Source: DATCVR01 sp036566745
Lineage (GTDB): Bacteria; Actinomycetota; Actinomycetes; Jiangellales; Jiangellaceae
Direction of reading: 5' to 3'
Assembly: GCA_036566745.1 (NCBI GenBank)
Contig: DATCVR010000357.1
Location: forward strand, 1-14,341
Length of the DNA stretch: 14,341 bases
The notes under the pieces were generated by a model. That model made no database searches. It was given only the letters and a program-made list of their open reading frames with translations, and was not told the origin of the DNA. Shown here in pieces: positions 1 through 7,361 of this stretch (its first letter is position 1; each line of letters starts with the position of its first letter). The position numbers and the translations under genes are program-made.

Positions 1-115
1 CTCGACGCCGTGCCGGTGTAACCCGGCAGAGCACCGTCGCCTCGACCCCGCGATGTGCTCACCGTCACCATCACCGCCATGAACGGGCGCGTCGTCGCGG
101 GCGTACGCTCATCGG
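1..115. other. Left-edge stretch upstream of lipB
   Basis: No complete gene is visible. One plus-strand frame reads six codons and stops at TAA (19-21), so the tail of an upstream gene could end here, but other frames also stay open for a while and six codons cannot decide it. The rest is GC-rich spacer leading into the lipB promoter. Confidence 0.3.
104..109 (+). promoter_or_regulatory. Putative -10 box of a leaderless lipB promoter
   Basis: TACGCT fits the actinobacterial -10 pattern TANNNT and ends six bases before the GTG start at 116, so the transcript would begin at or next to the start codon. There is no Shine-Dalgarno sequence before this GTG, which agrees with a leaderless message. 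No convincing -35 box is seen. This is inference from spacing only. Confidence 0.45.
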
Positions 116-766
116 GTGAGCGATCTCCAGGTCATCCGGCATGATGCGCCTTTCCCCTATCCGGTCGCGTGGGACGAGCAGCGCCGCCTGCACGCGGCGC
201 GGGTCGCGGGCGAGGCCCCCGACACTGTCGTCCTCCTCGAACACGAACCCGTGTACACCGCGGGCAAACGCACGGCGTCGTTCGAACGCCCCACGGCCGA
301 CGCCGGCGCCCCGGTCATCGACGTCGACCGCGGCGGCAAGATCACCTGGCACGGCCCGGGCCAGATCGTCGGCTACCCCATCGTGGCGCTGCCCGACCCG
401 GTCGACGTCGTGGCCTACGTCCGGCGCGTCGAGCAGCTCATGATCGACGTCTGCGCCCAGGTGGGCCTCGACACCACGCGGGTCGAGGGCCGCAGCGGGG
501 TCTGGATCGAAGCCGACCAGCGCGGCCCGGACCGCAAGGTCGGCGCCATCGGCATCCGGGTGGCCCAGGGCGTCACCATGCACGGATTCGCCCTCAACTG
601 CGACTGCGACCTCTCGTGGTACGACCGCATCGTCCCCTGCGGCATCACCGACGCCGGGGTCACCTCGATCTCCCGCGAGCTGGGACGCGACGTCCCGGTG
701 GCGGAGATCCGTCCCGTCGTCGAACGCCATCTGGACGCCGTGCTCGCGCTCCAGCCCCAGACGTAA
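116..766 (+). CDS. lipB: Octanoyltransferase LipB (lipoyl(octanoyl) transferase)
   Basis: This enzyme moves the octanoyl group from octanoyl-acyl carrier protein to a lysine of lipoyl domains (2-oxoacid dehydrogenase E2 subunits, glycine-cleavage H protein), the first step of lipoate assembly in the cytosol. The 216-residue product has the family signature RGGKITWHGPGQ (residues 72-83), the lysine motif KVGAIGIR (Lys141) and the catalytic cysteine in IVPCGI (Cys175). These match the Cys176/Lys142 pair known from the mycobacterial enzyme almost residue for residue. The GTG at 116 gives the usual family length and lies just after a -10-like box, so translation is probably leaderless. lipA follows after nine bases, so the two are very likely co-transcribed. 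Nothing looks broken. Confidence 0.96.
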   Translation: MSDLQVIRHDAPFPYPVAWDEQRRLHAARVAGEAPDTVVLLEHEPVYTAGKRTASFERPTADAGAPVIDVDRGGKITWHGPGQIVGYPIVALPDPVDVVAYVRRVEQLMIDVCAQVGLDTTRVEGRSGVWIEADQRGPDRKVGAIGIRVAQGVTMHGFALNCDCDLSWYDRIVPCGITDAGVTSISRELGRDVPVAEIRPVVERHLDAVLALQPQT

Positions 767-775
767 GGTGAAGCC

Positions 776-1729
776 GTGACCATCGCTCCCGAAGGCCGTC
801 GCCTGCTGCGCCTCGAGGTCCGCAACGCAGCGACCCCCATCGAGAAGAAGCCGTCGTGGATCAAGACCAAGGCCACGATGGGTCCGGAATACCGCGAGCT
901 CCAGTCGCTGGTGAAACGCGAGGGCCTCCACACGGTCTGCCAGGAAGCCGGCTGTCCCAACATCTTCGAGTGCTGGGAAGACCGCGAGGCCACCTTCCTC
1001 ATCGGCGGCGACCACTGCACCCGGCGCTGCGACTTCTGTCTCATCGACACCGGCAAGCCCGACGAGCTCGACCGCAACGAGCCCCGTCGCGTCGCCGAGT
1101 CCGTCCAGGCCATGGGGCTGCGCTACGCCACCGTCACCGGCGTCACCCGCGACGACCTCCCGGACGAAGGCGCCTGGCTCTACGCCGAGACCGTCCGCGC
1201 CATCCACGCGCTCAACCCCGGCACCGGCGTCGAGATCCTCACCCCCGACTTCTCCGGCAAGGCCGACCTCCTCCAGCAGGTGTTCGACGCCGAGCCCGAG
1301 GTGTTCGCCCACAACGTCGAGACGGTGCCGCGGATCTTCAAGTCGATCCGCCCGGCGTTCCGCTACGAGCGCTCGCTCGACGTCCTGACGATCTCCCGAA
1401 ATGCCGGCATGATCACCAAGTCCAACCTCATCCTCGGCATGGGCGAGACCCGCGAGGAGGTCTCGCAGGCGTTGCGCGACATGCACGAGGCGGGCTGCGA
1501 CCTGATCACCATCACCCAGTACCTCCGACCCTCGCCCCGCCACCATCCGATCGAGCGCTGGGTCAAGCCCGAGGAGTTCGTCGAGCTGCGCGAAGAGGCC
1601 GAGGAGATCGGTTACGCCGGGGTCATGTCCGGGCCGCTGGTGCGCTCGTCGTACCGCGCGGGGCGGCTGTACCGGCAGGCGCTCGAAGCCCGCACCGGCT
1701 CGGCCGCGGAGTCCACCGAGGCCCGCTGA
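776..1729 (+). CDS. lipA: Lipoyl synthase LipA (radical SAM)
   Basis: LipA inserts two sulfur atoms into protein-bound octanoyl chains to make lipoyl groups, using S-adenosylmethionine and two [4Fe-4S] clusters. The 317-residue product shows both cluster motifs: the LipA-specific CQEAGCPNIFEC (Cys55, Cys60, Cys66) for the auxiliary sacrificed cluster, and the radical SAM motif CTRRCDFC (Cys81, Cys85, Cys88). The C-terminal RSSYRAG motif carries the serine that ligates the auxiliary cluster. The start is GTG at 776 with AAGGTG (765-770) five bases before it; this ribosome site overlaps the lipB stop codon, so the two genes are coupled. Length and motifs are normal for the family. Confidence 0.97.
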   Translation: MTIAPEGRRLLRLEVRNAATPIEKKPSWIKTKATMGPEYRELQSLVKREGLHTVCQEAGCPNIFECWEDREATFLIGGDHCTRRCDFCLIDTGKPDELDRNEPRRVAESVQAMGLRYATVTGVTRDDLPDEGAWLYAETVRAIHALNPGTGVEILTPDFSGKADLLQQVFDAEPEVFAHNVETVPRIFKSIRPAFRYERSLDVLTISRNAGMITKSNLILGMGETREEVSQALRDMHEAGCDLITITQYLRPSPRHHPIERWVKPEEFVELREEAEEIGYAGVMSGPLVRSSYRAGRLYRQALEARTGSAAESTEAR

Positions 1730-1730
1730 C

Positions 1731-1746
1731 CCGCCGTCGCCGGCGG
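1731..1746 (+). terminator. Small hairpin just after lipA
   Basis: CCGCCG (1731-1736) and CGGCGG (1741-1746) form a perfect 6-bp stem with a TCGC loop, beginning one base after the lipA stop. There is no T-tract. It may weakly terminate or stabilise the lipBA message before the next promoter. Confidence 0.35.
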
Positions 1747-1772
1747 CGTCCGGAACGCCCCATCCGGGGAAG

Positions 1773-1778
1773 TATCCT
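1773..1778 (+). promoter_or_regulatory. Putative -10 box, leaderless promoter of the DUF4191 gene
   Basis: TATCCT fits TANNNT and ends seven bases before the ATG at 1786, the spacing expected when transcription starts at the start codon. No purine-rich ribosome site precedes this ATG (the intervening bases are TCTCCCC), which supports a leaderless transcript. No clear -35 box is recognised. Confidence 0.5.
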
Positions 1779-1785
1779 TCTCCCC

Positions 1786-2505
1786 ATGGCGCGTAAGGAC
1801 GAGCAGCAAGCCCCTGCCCCGCAGGCAGAGGAGAAGAAGGGCCGTTTCGCCCAGGTCAAGCAGACCTACCGGATGGCGAAGCGGTCCGACCCGAAGATCG
1901 GTTGGATCACCCTCGGGATCGTCCTGGCCGTTCTGGCCGTCGCGGCCGCCGTGGGCTTCCTGCTCCAGCCGATCTGGCTCTGGGTGGTCATCGGGCTGCC
2001 CATGGCCCTGCTCGCCGGCGCCATCGTCTTCGGCCGCCGGGCCGAGCGCGCTGCCTACTCCCAGATCGAGGGCCAGCCTGGTGCCGCCGCCGCGGCCCTC
2101 GGCACGCTGCGCCGCGGCTGGGACACCACGCCCATGGTCGGTGCCAACCGCTACCAGGACGTCGTCCACCGCGCGGTCGGGCGCCCCGGCATCATCCTCG
2201 TCGGCGAGGGCAGCTCGCCCAACCGCGTGGCCAACCTCCTCGCGCAGGAGAAGAAGCGGCACGCCCGGGTGGCCCCCGAGATCCCCGTCTACGACATCAT
2301 CGTGGGCACCGAGGAGGGCCAGGTTCGCCTCCCCCGGCTGGCCAAGCACCTCATGAAGCTGCCCCGCAACATCCGCCCCGCCGAGGTCACCGAGCTGCGC
2401 CAGCGGTTGCGCGCGCTCGGCACCCAGCCGGTGGGGATGCCCAAGGGCCCGCTGCCCAAGGGCGCCAAGATCCCTCGTGGTGGCGGCGCGCCGCCCCAGC
2501 GCTAG
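1786..2505 (+). CDS. DUF4191 family integral membrane protein
   Basis: This 239-residue protein has unknown function. It belongs to the DUF4191 family of actinobacteria, whose gene usually sits between lipA and glnA. It has a charged N-terminal tail rich in Lys, Glu and Gln (about residues 1-40), two hydrophobic helices (about 46-62 and 65-85), then a cytoplasmic-looking domain of about 150 residues ending in a basic, Pro/Gly-rich tail. The reading frame is open far upstream, through lipA, but ATG 1786 is the credible start: it directly follows a -10-like box, and the protein from there has normal family length. It faces the secreted propeller gene tail to tail with only 27 bases between the stops. 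Membership rests on recalled family appearance and synteny. Confidence 0.85.
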   Translation: MARKDEQQAPAPQAEEKKGRFAQVKQTYRMAKRSDPKIGWITLGIVLAVLAVAAAVGFLLQPIWLWVVIGLPMALLAGAIVFGRRAERAAYSQIEGQPGAAAAALGTLRRGWDTTPMVGANRYQDVVHRAVGRPGIILVGEGSSPNRVANLLAQEKKRHARVAPEIPVYDIIVGTEEGQVRLPRLAKHLMKLPRNIRPAEVTELRQRLRALGTQPVGMPKGPLPKGAKIPRGGGAPPQR

Positions 2506-2532
2506 GGTCCGCGCCGGGGCGGCAGCTCACCG

Positions 2533-4560
2533 CTACGGCGACACCCAGTACGAGTACAGGTCGGCGTTGACCACCTGGAAGCGGAACCGCACCTCCTGAC
2601 CCGCGAGGTCAGCCAGTCGACCTCCGCCGCGCCAGGTCACTTCGGCGGCCAGCTGGTCGCCCGTGACCGGCCTGGCCTGACCGGCCGTGAAGCCCGGGAT
2701 CGGCTCGCCCTCGGCGTCCAGCGCCTCGACGACCAGGCTGCCGCCCTCGTGCACCACAGCGTTGACGTTCAGCGCCGAGCCGTCGAAGACGACCGGTTTC
2801 GTCGTCACCTCGCCGGCATCGCCGAGGCCGGGCAGCGAGGCGTTGCTGAGCGAGACGAACCCGTCGCGCCGCCAGGTGACCATGCCGCTCTGGCCGACGT
2901 GGTTGTCGCGGTTGGGGTCCTTGGAGTCGGCGCCGCCGTGGTCGTTGTTGAAGCCGCCGTAGTACATCGACATCGTCTTGCGGCCCACCAGCAGGTTCGA
3001 CGCGGTGTAGATCGCGCCGTCGTCCCACGCGCCACCACGGCCGGCCTCGATCAGGGCCGAACGCACCGGGCGCTGCCAGCGCAGCAGGTCGCGGGACGAG
3101 GCGAGCTGCGGCGTCACCGGGCCGTCCGAGGCGGTGGCGTACTCGCCGGAGGTGTAGTCGGTGACCGAGAAGACCCACGGGATGCCGATGTACGTGCTCT
3201 CGTAGGGCACCACCGGCATGCCGTAGATCTGGCCCTCCAGGCCGCCCATCGCCTCGGCCTCGCCGTCGTCGGCGGAGTCTCCGCTGACCGCCAGCTGGGG
3301 CGTCGTCCAGGTCAGGAAGTCCGGGCTGGTCGAGACGAACGCCGAACGCTCGTAGATGCCGGGCGTGCGCGAGGTGAACATCCGCTTCTTGATGGTGGCG
3401 ATGTAGAGCTCCGCCTCAGGATCCCAGGTCACCTGCGACACGTCGCCGTCGAGCAGGAGCGGGTCGGGCGAGAGCGGCGTCCAGGCGAATCCGTCCGGCG
3501 ACTTCCAGCCGTAGTAGCCGTTGGGGCCGCCCTGGAACTTCATCAGCAGGAACCTGCGGTCGGCCGGGGCGTCGGGGTTGTAGGCGATGGTTCCGCTGCC
3601 GTCGAGGACGATGTTGGTCTCGGAGGCCGGGATGTCCTTGTAGCCGACCGAACCGTGACCCTCCGGCTTGTCCCAGGTGAGGCCGTCGCTGCTCTCGGCG
3701 TAGCACATGTGGTAGTTCGGGGCCTGGTCGTTGTAGCACGTGTACCACATGCGATAGACGTCGCCGATCTTGAAGACCGAGCCGTAGATGTAGGCGCTGG
3801 CCTCCCACGGCTTGTCCGCCCGGATGACCGGCTCGGGGAGCTTCTCCCCCGGATGCACCACCCGCTCGACGTCGTGGGCGGACTCGACCCGGTAGTCGTC
3901 GAGGAACAGTTCGCGCTCGGCGCCGAGGGCCGGGTCGTACGCCGGCGGTGCCGCTGTGAGGACCACCTCGTCCCAGTAGGACACCCCTGCCGCGGCCTGC
4001 GGTCCGTACACGTGGGCGGTGACGTGGGCGGTTCGTTCCGGGGCGACGCCCGTGACGGTCGCGGTCTGCCACTCGGTGCTGAACGCCGGATCGACCTGCG
4101 TGACGCCGATCCGGTTGCGGTCGAAGTCCCAGAACTCCAGGTAGAGCGAGGCAGGGGTGCCGCTCTTGCCTTTGACCTCGGCGGTCAGGGTGTACTCGTC
4201 GCCCGATGTGGCGACGATGCGCTCGCTGCGGACCGAGACCGCCGTGCCGGCCACGTCGTTGACCTCGAGCGATCCGAGGCCCGCGGTGCGGTAGGCGCCG
4301 AGATTGACGATGTTGGCGCCGTCGGCGTTGCCCTCGACGGCCCAGCCGATCGGGTGCGCGCTGCGGTCGCCGGCGTCGAAGCCGCCGTTCTGGACCAGCG
4401 CACCAGGCTTGCCCACTACGGGTTGTGGCAACGGCTGGGCCGACACGAGCAGGGCCGATGAGGCCACGATCGACGCGGTGACCGCACCGGCCACGGCGAA
4501 CGTCCTGGCCGGTGATCGACGGGCGGTATGAAGCCTGGAGACGAACCGAAGCAGGGCCAT
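2533..4560 (-). CDS. Secreted beta-propeller, glycoside-hydrolase-like protein with N-terminal carbohydrate-binding-like domain
   Basis: The product is 675 residues. Residues 1-42 look like a signal peptide: a basic start with ARR, a hydrophobic run, and likely cleavage after VSA. About 53-203 resemble a jelly-roll carbohydrate-binding module (NGGFDAG start, YWDEVVL end). About 215-590 form repeated propeller-type blades, opening with LFLDDYRV (Asp221, Asp222) and carrying motifs such as YRMWYTCYN, SDGLTWDKP and SPDGFAWTP, as in five-bladed GH32/GH43/GH117-like folds. The last 85 residues are a small beta domain ending LYSYWVSP, often found at the end of such proteins. It probably acts outside the cell on a polysaccharide; substrate and catalysis are unknown. 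ATG 4560 has GAGG a few bases upstream and a good promoter. It breaks the usual lip-glnA gene order. Confidence 0.75.
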   Translation of the reverse strand: MALLRFVSRLHTARRSPARTFAVAGAVTASIVASSALLVSAQPLPQPVVGKPGALVQNGGFDAGDRSAHPIGWAVEGNADGANIVNLGAYRTAGLGSLEVNDVAGTAVSVRSERIVATSGDEYTLTAEVKGKSGTPASLYLEFWDFDRNRIGVTQVDPAFSTEWQTATVTGVAPERTAHVTAHVYGPQAAAGVSYWDEVVLTAAPPAYDPALGAERELFLDDYRVESAHDVERVVHPGEKLPEPVIRADKPWEASAYIYGSVFKIGDVYRMWYTCYNDQAPNYHMCYAESSDGLTWDKPEGHGSVGYKDIPASETNIVLDGSGTIAYNPDAPADRRFLLMKFQGGPNGYYGWKSPDGFAWTPLSPDPLLLDGDVSQVTWDPEAELYIATIKKRMFTSRTPGIYERSAFVSTSPDFLTWTTPQLAVSGDSADDGEAEAMGGLEGQIYGMPVVPYESTYIGIPWVFSVTDYTSGEYATASDGPVTPQLASSRDLLRWQRPVRSALIEAGRGGAWDDGAIYTASNLLVGRKTMSMYYGGFNNDHGGADSKDPNRDNHVGQSGMVTWRRDGFVSLSNASLPGLGDAGEVTTKPVVFDGSALNVNAVVHEGGSLVVEALDAEGEPIPGFTAGQARPVTGDQLAAEVTWRGGGRLADLAGQEVRFRFQVVNADLYSYWVSP

Positions 4561-4596
4561 GGCAACCTCACAGTCCGGCGGGGCGGCGTGGTTGGC

Positions 4597-4625
4597 ACCC
4601 TCGACAAAACGTCATTCCATGTCAA
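4597..4625 (-). promoter_or_regulatory. Putative promoter of the secreted propeller gene
   Basis: On the minus strand a perfect -35 TTGACA (4620-4625) is followed after 17 bases by GAGGGT (4597-4602), one base off the TAGGGT-type -10 used by actinobacteria. Transcription would start near 4590, leaving about 30 bases of leader with a GAGG ribosome site before ATG 4560. Confidence 0.5.
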
Positions 4626-4673
4626 TGGTCGCGCCGGAGCCGGTCGGCCCGCCCGCACCGCCGGCTCCCACCG

Positions 4674-4693
4674 CCCGCCGTGTCTGCGGCGGG
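4674..4693 (-). terminator. Hairpin terminator after the RDD gene
   Basis: CCCGCCG (4674-4680) and CGGCGGG (4687-4693) form a perfect 7-bp stem with a 6-base loop, four bases past the RDD stop codon on the minus strand. A second inverted repeat (GGAGCCGG 4636-4643 with CCGGCTCC 4661-4668) follows downstream. There is no T-tract, which is normal for actinobacteria. It separates the RDD gene from the propeller promoter. Confidence 0.5.
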
Positions 4694-4697
4694 GAGG

Positions 4698-5129
4698 TCA
4701 GGGCGTCGTGCGCCCCGGGCCGTTGACCGCGGCGGTGTTGACCGCGAGGTCGTGCAGGCCACGGCCTTCCTTGGTGAAGATCAGTGGCGGCACGACGAGC
4801 AGGATGAGCAGCGTGCGGACAGCTGCCTGGAGCACGCCGACCCGCCGCCTGTCGAGGCGGACGATCCGCAACCCCAGCACCCACTGCCCCGGGCTCGCGC
4901 CGGTGGACGCGGTGGACAGCCACACCAGCACGAAGAAGCTGGCCAGCGGCCACCAGGTGGAGCCGGAACCGGGCCTCCACACGTCGTCGCCGAACACGGC
5001 GAACGCGACGATGTTGGCCAGGACCCAGTCGATGACGAGCGCCACGATGCGGCGCGTCCAGCTGGCCGGCGACCCGGGGCCGGTGACAGGTAGGCCGCTC
5101 GAGGACAGGCCGGCGTCGTTCACGCTCAC
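4698..5129 (-). CDS. RDD family membrane protein
   Basis: This 143-residue integral membrane protein has the RDD arrangement: a short N-terminal tail, SWTRRIVALVIDWVLANIVAF (first helix with the Arg-Asp pair), a second helix (FFVLVWLSTAS), the loop SPGQWVLGLRIVRLD and a third hydrophobic segment (LLILLVVPPLIF) followed by LHDLAVNT. The family is of unknown or mixed function (some members are ion exchangers); one usually sits beside glnA in actinobacteria. GTG 5153 would give 151 residues, but GTG 5129 is preferred because TAGGGT (plus-strand ACCCTA 5137-5142) would otherwise lie inside the gene and is placed seven bases before GTG 5129, as for a leaderless message. GTG 5123 is a further option. 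Confidence 0.88.
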   Translation of the reverse strand: MSVNDAGLSSSGLPVTGPGSPASWTRRIVALVIDWVLANIVAFAVFGDDVWRPGSGSTWWPLASFFVLVWLSTASTGASPGQWVLGLRIVRLDRRRVGVLQAAVRTLLILLVVPPLIFTKEGRGLHDLAVNTAAVNGPGRTTP

Positions 5130-5136
5130 GCTGCCG

Positions 5137-5142
5137 ACCCTA
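5137..5142 (-). promoter_or_regulatory. Putative -10 box, leaderless promoter of the RDD gene
   Basis: Minus-strand TAGGGT ends seven bases before GTG 5129. No ribosome-binding sequence is present at that GTG. This is the third apparently leaderless gene in the window (with lipB and the DUF4191 gene), and it was used to choose the RDD start. Confidence 0.45.
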
Positions 5143-5301
5143 GCCCGCCACACCGGGCGCCTCCTGGGCGACCTGGGAGCACGCCGGGATCGAGCCGGGT
5201 CTCCGCGGTGGCGCGCCGATCAGCGCCGAACCCGGTCACATTTCCCCGACCGGCTTCGTCACCGTAGTGAGACCGATCCGACCTGCACGGAGGAACCCAC
5301 C

Positions 5302-5688
5302 ATGAACCCGAAGATCAACGCAGTCACCCTCGCGGTCGAGGACCTGCCGCGGGCCAAGAAGTTCTACCAGGACCTGGGCTGCGCGCTCGACCAGGACCAG
5401 CCTCAATACGTCTCCTTCCACCTGGGCGAGGGCTCGTCGGCGCTGTCGCTGTACCCGCGGCGCGCGTTGGCCCACGACGCGGGCGTGGACGCGGCCGGCA
5501 GCGGCTTCACCGGAGTGACCTTCAATTGTTTCGTGGGCTCGGACGGCGACGTCGACGACGTCCTGGAGCGAGCCGCGAAGGCCGGCGGCACCATCGTCCG
5601 GCCCGCACAGAAGGCGCAGTGGGGCGGATATTTCGGGTACTTCGGCGACCCCGACGGCTACCTGTGGAAGGTCGTCTCCGCCTCCTGA
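5302..5688 (+). CDS. VOC (glyoxalase/bleomycin-resistance fold) protein
   Basis: This is a 128-residue vicinal-oxygen-chelate protein. It opens with the typical INAVTLAVEDLPRAKKFYQDLG, has a central beta strand pair (YVSFHLGEGSSALSLYPR) and ends with the second module GGYFGYFGDPDGYLWKVV; the FGDPDGYLWKV ending is a family hallmark. Members bind a metal and act as lyases, dioxygenases or drug-binding proteins, and the substrate cannot be read from this sequence. The frame is open far upstream, but ATG 5302 is preceded by GGAGGA (5289-5294), and the protein from it has normal single-domain length. It lies between the divergent RDD gene and glnA and is likely its own transcription unit. Confidence 0.88.
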   Translation: MNPKINAVTLAVEDLPRAKKFYQDLGCALDQDQPQYVSFHLGEGSSALSLYPRRALAHDAGVDAAGSGFTGVTFNCFVGSDGDVDDVLERAAKAGGTIVRPAQKAQWGGYFGYFGDPDGYLWKVVSAS

Positions 5689-5706
5689 CACCCGCCGACA
5701 CCGGCA

Positions 5707-5750
5707 CTTCGGCCAACGGTTGCCAGCCACTCCGGTGCCGTTGTCCGAAG
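5707..5750 (+). terminator. Interrupted hairpin after the VOC gene
   Basis: CTTCGG (5707-5712) plus ACGG (5716-5719) pair with CCGT (5738-5741) plus CCGAAG (5745-5750), separated by a symmetrical three-base internal loop. It lies 19 bases past the VOC stop and ahead of the glnA promoter, so a terminator role is plausible. No T-tract. Confidence 0.35.
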
Positions 5751-5779
5751 GGCCGGGCGCGGCGTCGGCGAGCGGTCGC

Positions 5780-5817
5780 GTAACACTGGTGAAACACTCG
5801 GGACACCGACGGGAAAC
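5780..5817 (+). promoter_or_regulatory. GlnR-type operator upstream of glnA
   Basis: Four five-base elements are spaced by exactly six bases: GTAAC (5780-5784), GAAAC (5791-5795), GACAC (5802-5806) and GAAAC (5813-5817). This matches the actinobacterial GlnR pattern of alternating GTNAC-like and GAAAC half-boxes at 11-base steps; only the third element departs (GACAC for GTNAC). GlnR is the OmpR-type nitrogen regulator that activates glnA under nitrogen limitation in Streptomyces. The box ends 10 bases before a TAGGGT -10 candidate, so it covers the -35 region. Confidence 0.85.
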
Positions 5818-5827
5818 CGGCTGAACC

Positions 5828-5833
5828 TAGGGT
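5828..5833 (+). promoter_or_regulatory. Putative -10 box of the glnA promoter
   Basis: TAGGGT fits TANNNT. At 17-base spacing the -35 position falls inside the GlnR operator and has no TTGACA likeness, as expected for an activator-dependent promoter. The transcript would start near 5840, giving a leader of about 64 bases. Confidence 0.5.
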
Positions 5834-5903
5834 CCGGGCAGGAACAAAACGGTCAGCGCCGACCGTCCACACCCGCGGCCCGCCAGGGGCGAAGGAGTTG
5901 CTG

Positions 5904-7328
5904 ATGTTCACCAACGCCGACGAGCTGCTCAAGTTCGTCAAGGACGAGGGCGTCGAGTTCATCGACGTCCGTTTCTGTGACTTGCCGGGGGTGATGCAGC
6001 ACTTCAACCTCCCGGCCGCCGCATTCGACGCCACGGCAGTCGCCGAGGGGCTGATGTTCGACGGCTCGTCCATCCGCGGCTTCCAGGCGATCCACGAGTC
6101 GGACATGAAGCTCATCGCCGACCCTGCCACCGCGTTCGTCGATCCGTTCCGCAAGGCCAAGACCCTTGCGCTCAACTTCTCCATCGTCGACCCGTTCACC
6201 AACGAGTCCTACAGCCGCGACCCGCGCAACATCGCGGCGAAGGCCGAGGCGTACCTGGCCAGCTCCGGTATCGCCGACACGGTGTACTTCGGGCCCGAGG
6301 CGGAGTTCTACGTCTTCGACGACGTCCGGTTCGAGACCAAGCAGAACGCCGGCTATTACTACATCGACTCCATCGAGGGCGCCTGGAACACCGGGCGCGT
6401 CGAGGAGGGCGGCAACCGCGGCTACAAGACGCGCTACAAGGGCGGGTACTTCCCGGTTCCCCCGGTCGACCACTACGCCGACCTGCGCGACGACATGGTG
6501 AAGTCGCTGACCAACGTCGGCATCGAGGTCGAGCGCGCTCACCACGAGGTCGGCACGGCAGGTCAGGCCGAGATCAACTACAAGTTCGACTCGCTGCTGC
6601 ACGCCGCCGACCGGCTGATGCTGTTCAAGTACATCGTCAAGAACGTCGCGTGGGAGGCCGGCAAGACGGCCACCTTCATGCCGAAGCCCCTCTTCGGCGA
6701 CAACGGTTCGGGCATGCACTGCCACCAGTCGCTGTGGAAGGACGGCGAGCCGCTGTTCTACGACGAGCTGGGCTACGGCGGGCTCTCCGACACCGCACGC
6801 TGGTACATCGGTGGCCTCATCAAGCACGCATCGTCGCTGCTGGCGCTCACCAACCCCACCGTGAACTCCTATCACCGCCTGGTTCCGGGCTTCGAGGCTC
6901 CGGTCAACCTGGTGTACTCCCAGCGCAACCGGTCCGCGGCCGTGCGCATCCCGGTCACGGGCACCTCGCCCAAGGCCAAGCGCATCGAGTTCCGGGTGCC
7001 CGACCCGTCGAGCAACCCCTACCTCGCCTTCTCGGCGATGCTCATGGCCGGCGTCGACGGCATCCGCAACAAGATCGAGCCGCCGGAGCCGGTCGACAAG
7101 GACCTCTACGAGCTGCCGCCCGAGGAGCACGCAGGCATCGCCACGGTGCCGTCGTCGCTGCCCGAGGCGCTCGACGCGCTCGAGGCCGACCACGAGTACC
7201 TCCTCGAGGGAGGCGTCTTCACCGACGATCTCGTCGAGACCTGGGTCGACTGGAAGCGCACCAACGAGGTCGACCCGATCCGGCTGCGCCCCCACCCGCA
7301 CGAGTTCGAGCTGTATTTCGACATCTGA
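5904..7328 (+). CDS. glnA: Glutamine synthetase type I (beta)
   Basis: This enzyme joins ammonia to glutamate using ATP and is the main ammonium-assimilating enzyme, a cytosolic dodecamer. The 474-residue product has DGSSIRGF (53-60, latch loop), metal-binding Glu132/Glu134 (EAEFY), Glu215, the ATP-loop region around KPLFGDNGSGMHCHQS (262-276, His272), SQRNRSAAVRIP (339-350) and Glu362. KDLYELPPEE has Tyr402, the residue adenylylated by GlnE in beta-type enzymes; the equivalent mycobacterial residue is Tyr406. ATG 5904 has GAAGGAG (5891-5897) six bases upstream, making it better than the in-frame TTG 5898, which overlaps the end of the ribosome site. Expression is probably controlled by GlnR, activity by adenylylation. 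It is the last clearly chromosomal gene before the mobile element. Confidence 0.98.
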   Translation: MFTNADELLKFVKDEGVEFIDVRFCDLPGVMQHFNLPAAAFDATAVAEGLMFDGSSIRGFQAIHESDMKLIADPATAFVDPFRKAKTLALNFSIVDPFTNESYSRDPRNIAAKAEAYLASSGIADTVYFGPEAEFYVFDDVRFETKQNAGYYYIDSIEGAWNTGRVEEGGNRGYKTRYKGGYFPVPPVDHYADLRDDMVKSLTNVGIEVERAHHEVGTAGQAEINYKFDSLLHAADRLMLFKYIVKNVAWEAGKTATFMPKPLFGDNGSGMHCHQSLWKDGEPLFYDELGYGGLSDTARWYIGGLIKHASSLLALTNPTVNSYHRLVPGFEAPVNLVYSQRNRSAAVRIPVTGTSPKAKRIEFRVPDPSSNPYLAFSAMLMAGVDGIRNKIEPPEPVDKDLYELPPEEHAGIATVPSSLPEALDALEADHEYLLEGGVFTDDLVETWVDWKRTNEVDPIRLRPHPHEFELYFDI

Positions 7329-7333
7329 GCCCG

Positions 7334-7350
7334 GCAGGTTTGTGACCTGC
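7334..7350 (+). terminator. Short hairpin after glnA
   Basis: GCAGGT (7334-7339) and ACCTGC (7345-7350) form a perfect 6-bp stem with loop TTGTG, starting six bases after the glnA stop. It is probably part of the glnA terminator, though it also sits at the edge of the repeat-rich element boundary. Confidence 0.4.
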
Positions 7351-7361
7351 TGACTGTCGGC

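Noticed and set aside
1..21. Six codons ending in TAA as the tail of an upstream gene
   Set aside because: Too short to support a gene call; other frames are open as well.
71..1546. Minus-strand 491-codon open frame opposite lipB and lipA
   Set aside because: It is antisense to two clear enzymes, its translation is Val/Asp/Gly/Ala-rich shadow sequence, and no motif is seen.
2749..4461. Plus-strand 570-codon open frame opposite the propeller gene
   Set aside because: The minus-strand frame has a signal peptide, blades and a promoter; the opposite frame is low-complexity Arg/Val/Asp/Gly typical of GC-rich shadows.
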